DNA of 64,000 bases from Maribacter arcticus. GTDB taxonomy: Bacteria > Bacteroidota > Bacteroidia > Flavobacteriales > Flavobacteriaceae. Shown in pieces: positions 62,796 through 64,000 of this stretch. Under the pieces are notes generated by a model, which saw nothing but the letters and a program-made list of their open reading frames with translations, was not told the origin of the DNA and did no database searches. Both the position numbers and the translations under genes were made by a program. Numbering within the stretch: the first letter of the stretch is position 1; each line of letters opens with the position of its first letter. Where the stretch lies: assembly GCF_900167935.1 (NCBI RefSeq), contig NZ_FUYL01000009.1:131289-195288 (forward strand). The letters run 5' to 3'.

Positions 62796-64000
62796 ATGAA
62801 GTATTATTTTATATTTTCCCTCTTGCTTACCCTAAGTGGCAAAGCTCAAAACATAGGAGATTTCATTTCGGTTAATCCAGTATCCCAAAATTCGGATTTC
62901 AATATTCCCTCTACCCATACGTTTCAGGCCATTATCTCAAGAGGTGATGCTTTAACGCAGGGTGGAACATTACCTGGAAATACAGATTTCACCGGTTATG
63001 TTCCTATAAACGGAAGCAGTGAAAATGGCTACCTAAGCATTAATGCAGAAATTGCTCCAGGTGCTGTGTCCATTTTAGACATTAACTTTAATCCAACCTC
63101 AAAACTTTGGTCTACCTCCTATTCACAAGCCGTTGATTTTAGTGATTATGTATTAACTGCTGCGAATTGCTCTGGAACTGTAACCCCATGGAATACTATA
63201 ATAAGTTGCGAAGAGTACACATCAGCAGAATTGTTTCAAAATCAGTCAATTCCCGTTGACATCAATGGTGATGGCTATCATGATTTAGGCTGGGCCGTTG
63301 AAATAAATCCTGCAACCAAAACCGTAATCGATAAGCGATGGGCTTTAGGAAATTTCAAACATGAAAATTTAGTCATACATAGTAATGAAAGAACAGCTTA
63401 CCAAGGTGCTGATGCTGCAGTAGGATATCTTCATAAGTTTGTTGCTGATAGCCCACAAGATTTAAGTAGTGGTAAACTTTATGTATATAAAGGATCTAAA
63501 AACGGACCAGGAAATTGGATTCTATTAAACAATACCACAAAAGAGGAACGAAACACAACTGTTGACCAAAGCGCTGCTTTAGAAGCTACTGTTTTTAATG
63601 GAATAGAAGATGTAGAAATTGGACCTGACGGCTTCATTTATTTTGCGGTAAAAAATGAAGATCAAGTATATCGATTTCAAGATTCTGACCCAATTTCTGG
63701 AACAACAGTAATTAATATGGAAACCTATGTTGGCAATAAAACATATAGCATTAATCATTCCGGTGGCCCAACTAGTGTAAATTGGGGTTATGGAAATGAC
63801 AACTTAGCTTTTGACAATGATGGTAATCTTTGGGTTTTACAAGATGGTGACAACAACTATATATGGGTAGTAAAAAATGGTCATACTCAAGCAATTCCTC
63901 AAGTTGAAATTTTTGGCATTGTTCCTTCTGGGGCAGAGCCAACCGGAATAACGTTTTCCCCTGATTTTCGTTTCCTATTCATGTCTATTCAACACCCAAA
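62796..64000 (+). CDS. PhoX/DUF839-type exported phosphatase-like protein, 3' end cut off
   Basis: I translated it from the ATG at 62796; about 401 residues are visible and the frame is open at the right edge. A signal peptide (MKYYFIFSLLLTLSGKAQ) is followed by the PhoX/DUF839 beta-propeller: RGDALTQGG, TPWNTIISCEEYTS (PhoX metal-site TPWGT...CEE equivalent), DLGWAVEINPATK, RWALGNFKHEN and EPTGITFSPDFRFLFMSIQHP, the last being the family's C-terminal metal-site region. It is probably a calcium/iron phosphatase or relative. A GAAGTAA / TTACTTC hairpin lies upstream at 62687-62705. Confidence 0.88.
   Translation, partial: MKYYFIFSLLLTLSGKAQNIGDFISVNPVSQNSDFNIPSTHTFQAIISRGDALTQGGTLPGNTDFTGYVPINGSSENGYLSINAEIAPGAVSILDINFNPTSKLWSTSYSQAVDFSDYVLTAANCSGTVTPWNTIISCEEYTSAELFQNQSIPVDINGDGYHDLGWAVEINPATKTVIDKRWALGNFKHENLVIHSNERTAYQGADAAVGYLHKFVADSPQDLSSGKLYVYKGSKNGPGNWILLNNTTKEERNTTVDQSAALEATVFNGIEDVEIGPDGFIYFAVKNEDQVYRFQDSDPISGTTVINMETYVGNKTYSINHSGGPTSVNWGYGNDNLAFDNDGNLWVLQDGDNNYIWVVKNGHTQAIPQVEIFGIVPSGAEPTGITFSPDFRFLFMSIQHP

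Noticed and set aside
1-64000. tRNA/rRNA genes, CRISPR arrays, insertion sequences, prophage or defence systems
   Set aside because: Looked for tRNA T-loop patterns, regularly spaced repeats and transposase or integrase motifs; none seen. The HEPN domain at 25302 is fused to a metabolic enzyme, not part of a defence locus.

Overview
The window is AT-rich bacterial chromosome from a member of the Bacteroidota, almost certainly family Flavobacteriaceae. The evidence is the family-typical gene set: a DUF5723/OmpA surface protein, a DUF5686 outer-membrane protein, a GIN-domain lipoprotein, split metH, a DAHP synthase-chorismate mutase fusion and a ferredoxin-type sulfite reductase with a HEPN tail. 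Promoters also fit the Bacteroidota TTG / TAnnTTTG type, and Shine-Dalgarno sequences are largely absent. A marine genus such as Maribacter or Zobellia is a guess from style; there is no rRNA to confirm it. I found no tRNA, rRNA, CRISPR array, prophage or transposase.

Layout. (1) 1-4855, minus: housekeeping run rsgA-dtd-mazG-like-aroA-queA-rlmN (rlmN is cut by the left edge). (2) 4956-8550: two secreted proteins of unknown function (+) and a large DUF5723/OmpA surface protein (-). (3) 8708-12781, minus: phenylalanine/tyrosine operon pheA-aminotransferase-tyrA-DAHP synthase/chorismate mutase, preceded by an unannotated 23-residue Phe/Tyr-rich leader peptide and a terminator, which together form a classical attenuator. 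(4) 12907-17939, minus: envelope genes of unknown role, a serine hydrolase, a GIN lipoprotein and a PagL-like protein. (5) 18053-45000: a sulfur island. It holds metH (two genes)-metF under a SAM-I riboswitch; an assimilatory sulfate reduction operon (DUF2061-cysH-cysD-cysN-sulfite reductase-cobA-ferredoxin reductase) beside an Rrf2 regulator; metY, a metX-aspartate kinase-homoserine dehydrogenase fusion and a second PLP sulfhydrylase under another SAM-I riboswitch; and metK under a SAM-II-like riboswitch. A sulfatase and a CocE-type hydrolase lie inside the island. Together these genes take sulfate to sulfide, build and sulfhydrylate O-acylhomoserine, methylate homocysteine and make SAM, with SAM feeding back through three RNA switches of two classes.

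(6) 44821-47428: a secreted protein divergent from a histidine kinase/response regulator pair, with a 10-bp-phased triple GTTAA repeat between them. (7) 47572-49773 (+): deoxynucleoside kinase and pabB/pabC (p-aminobenzoate). (8) 49777-58504: App1-type phosphatase, TonB-like protein, membrane and soluble pyrophosphatases, DUF5686 protein, pdhB. (9) 58602-64000: a perfect inverted repeat (operator candidate), etfBA, a bifunctional nuclease-family gene, a CNT nucleoside transporter and a PhoX-type protein cut by the right edge.

The strongest new items are the aromatic attenuator with its leader peptide, the SAM-II-like element with an inserted hairpin at metK, the two operator candidates (45248 and 58602), the trifunctional metX-thrA fusion, and short dispersed repeats that supply protein sequence to two genes.
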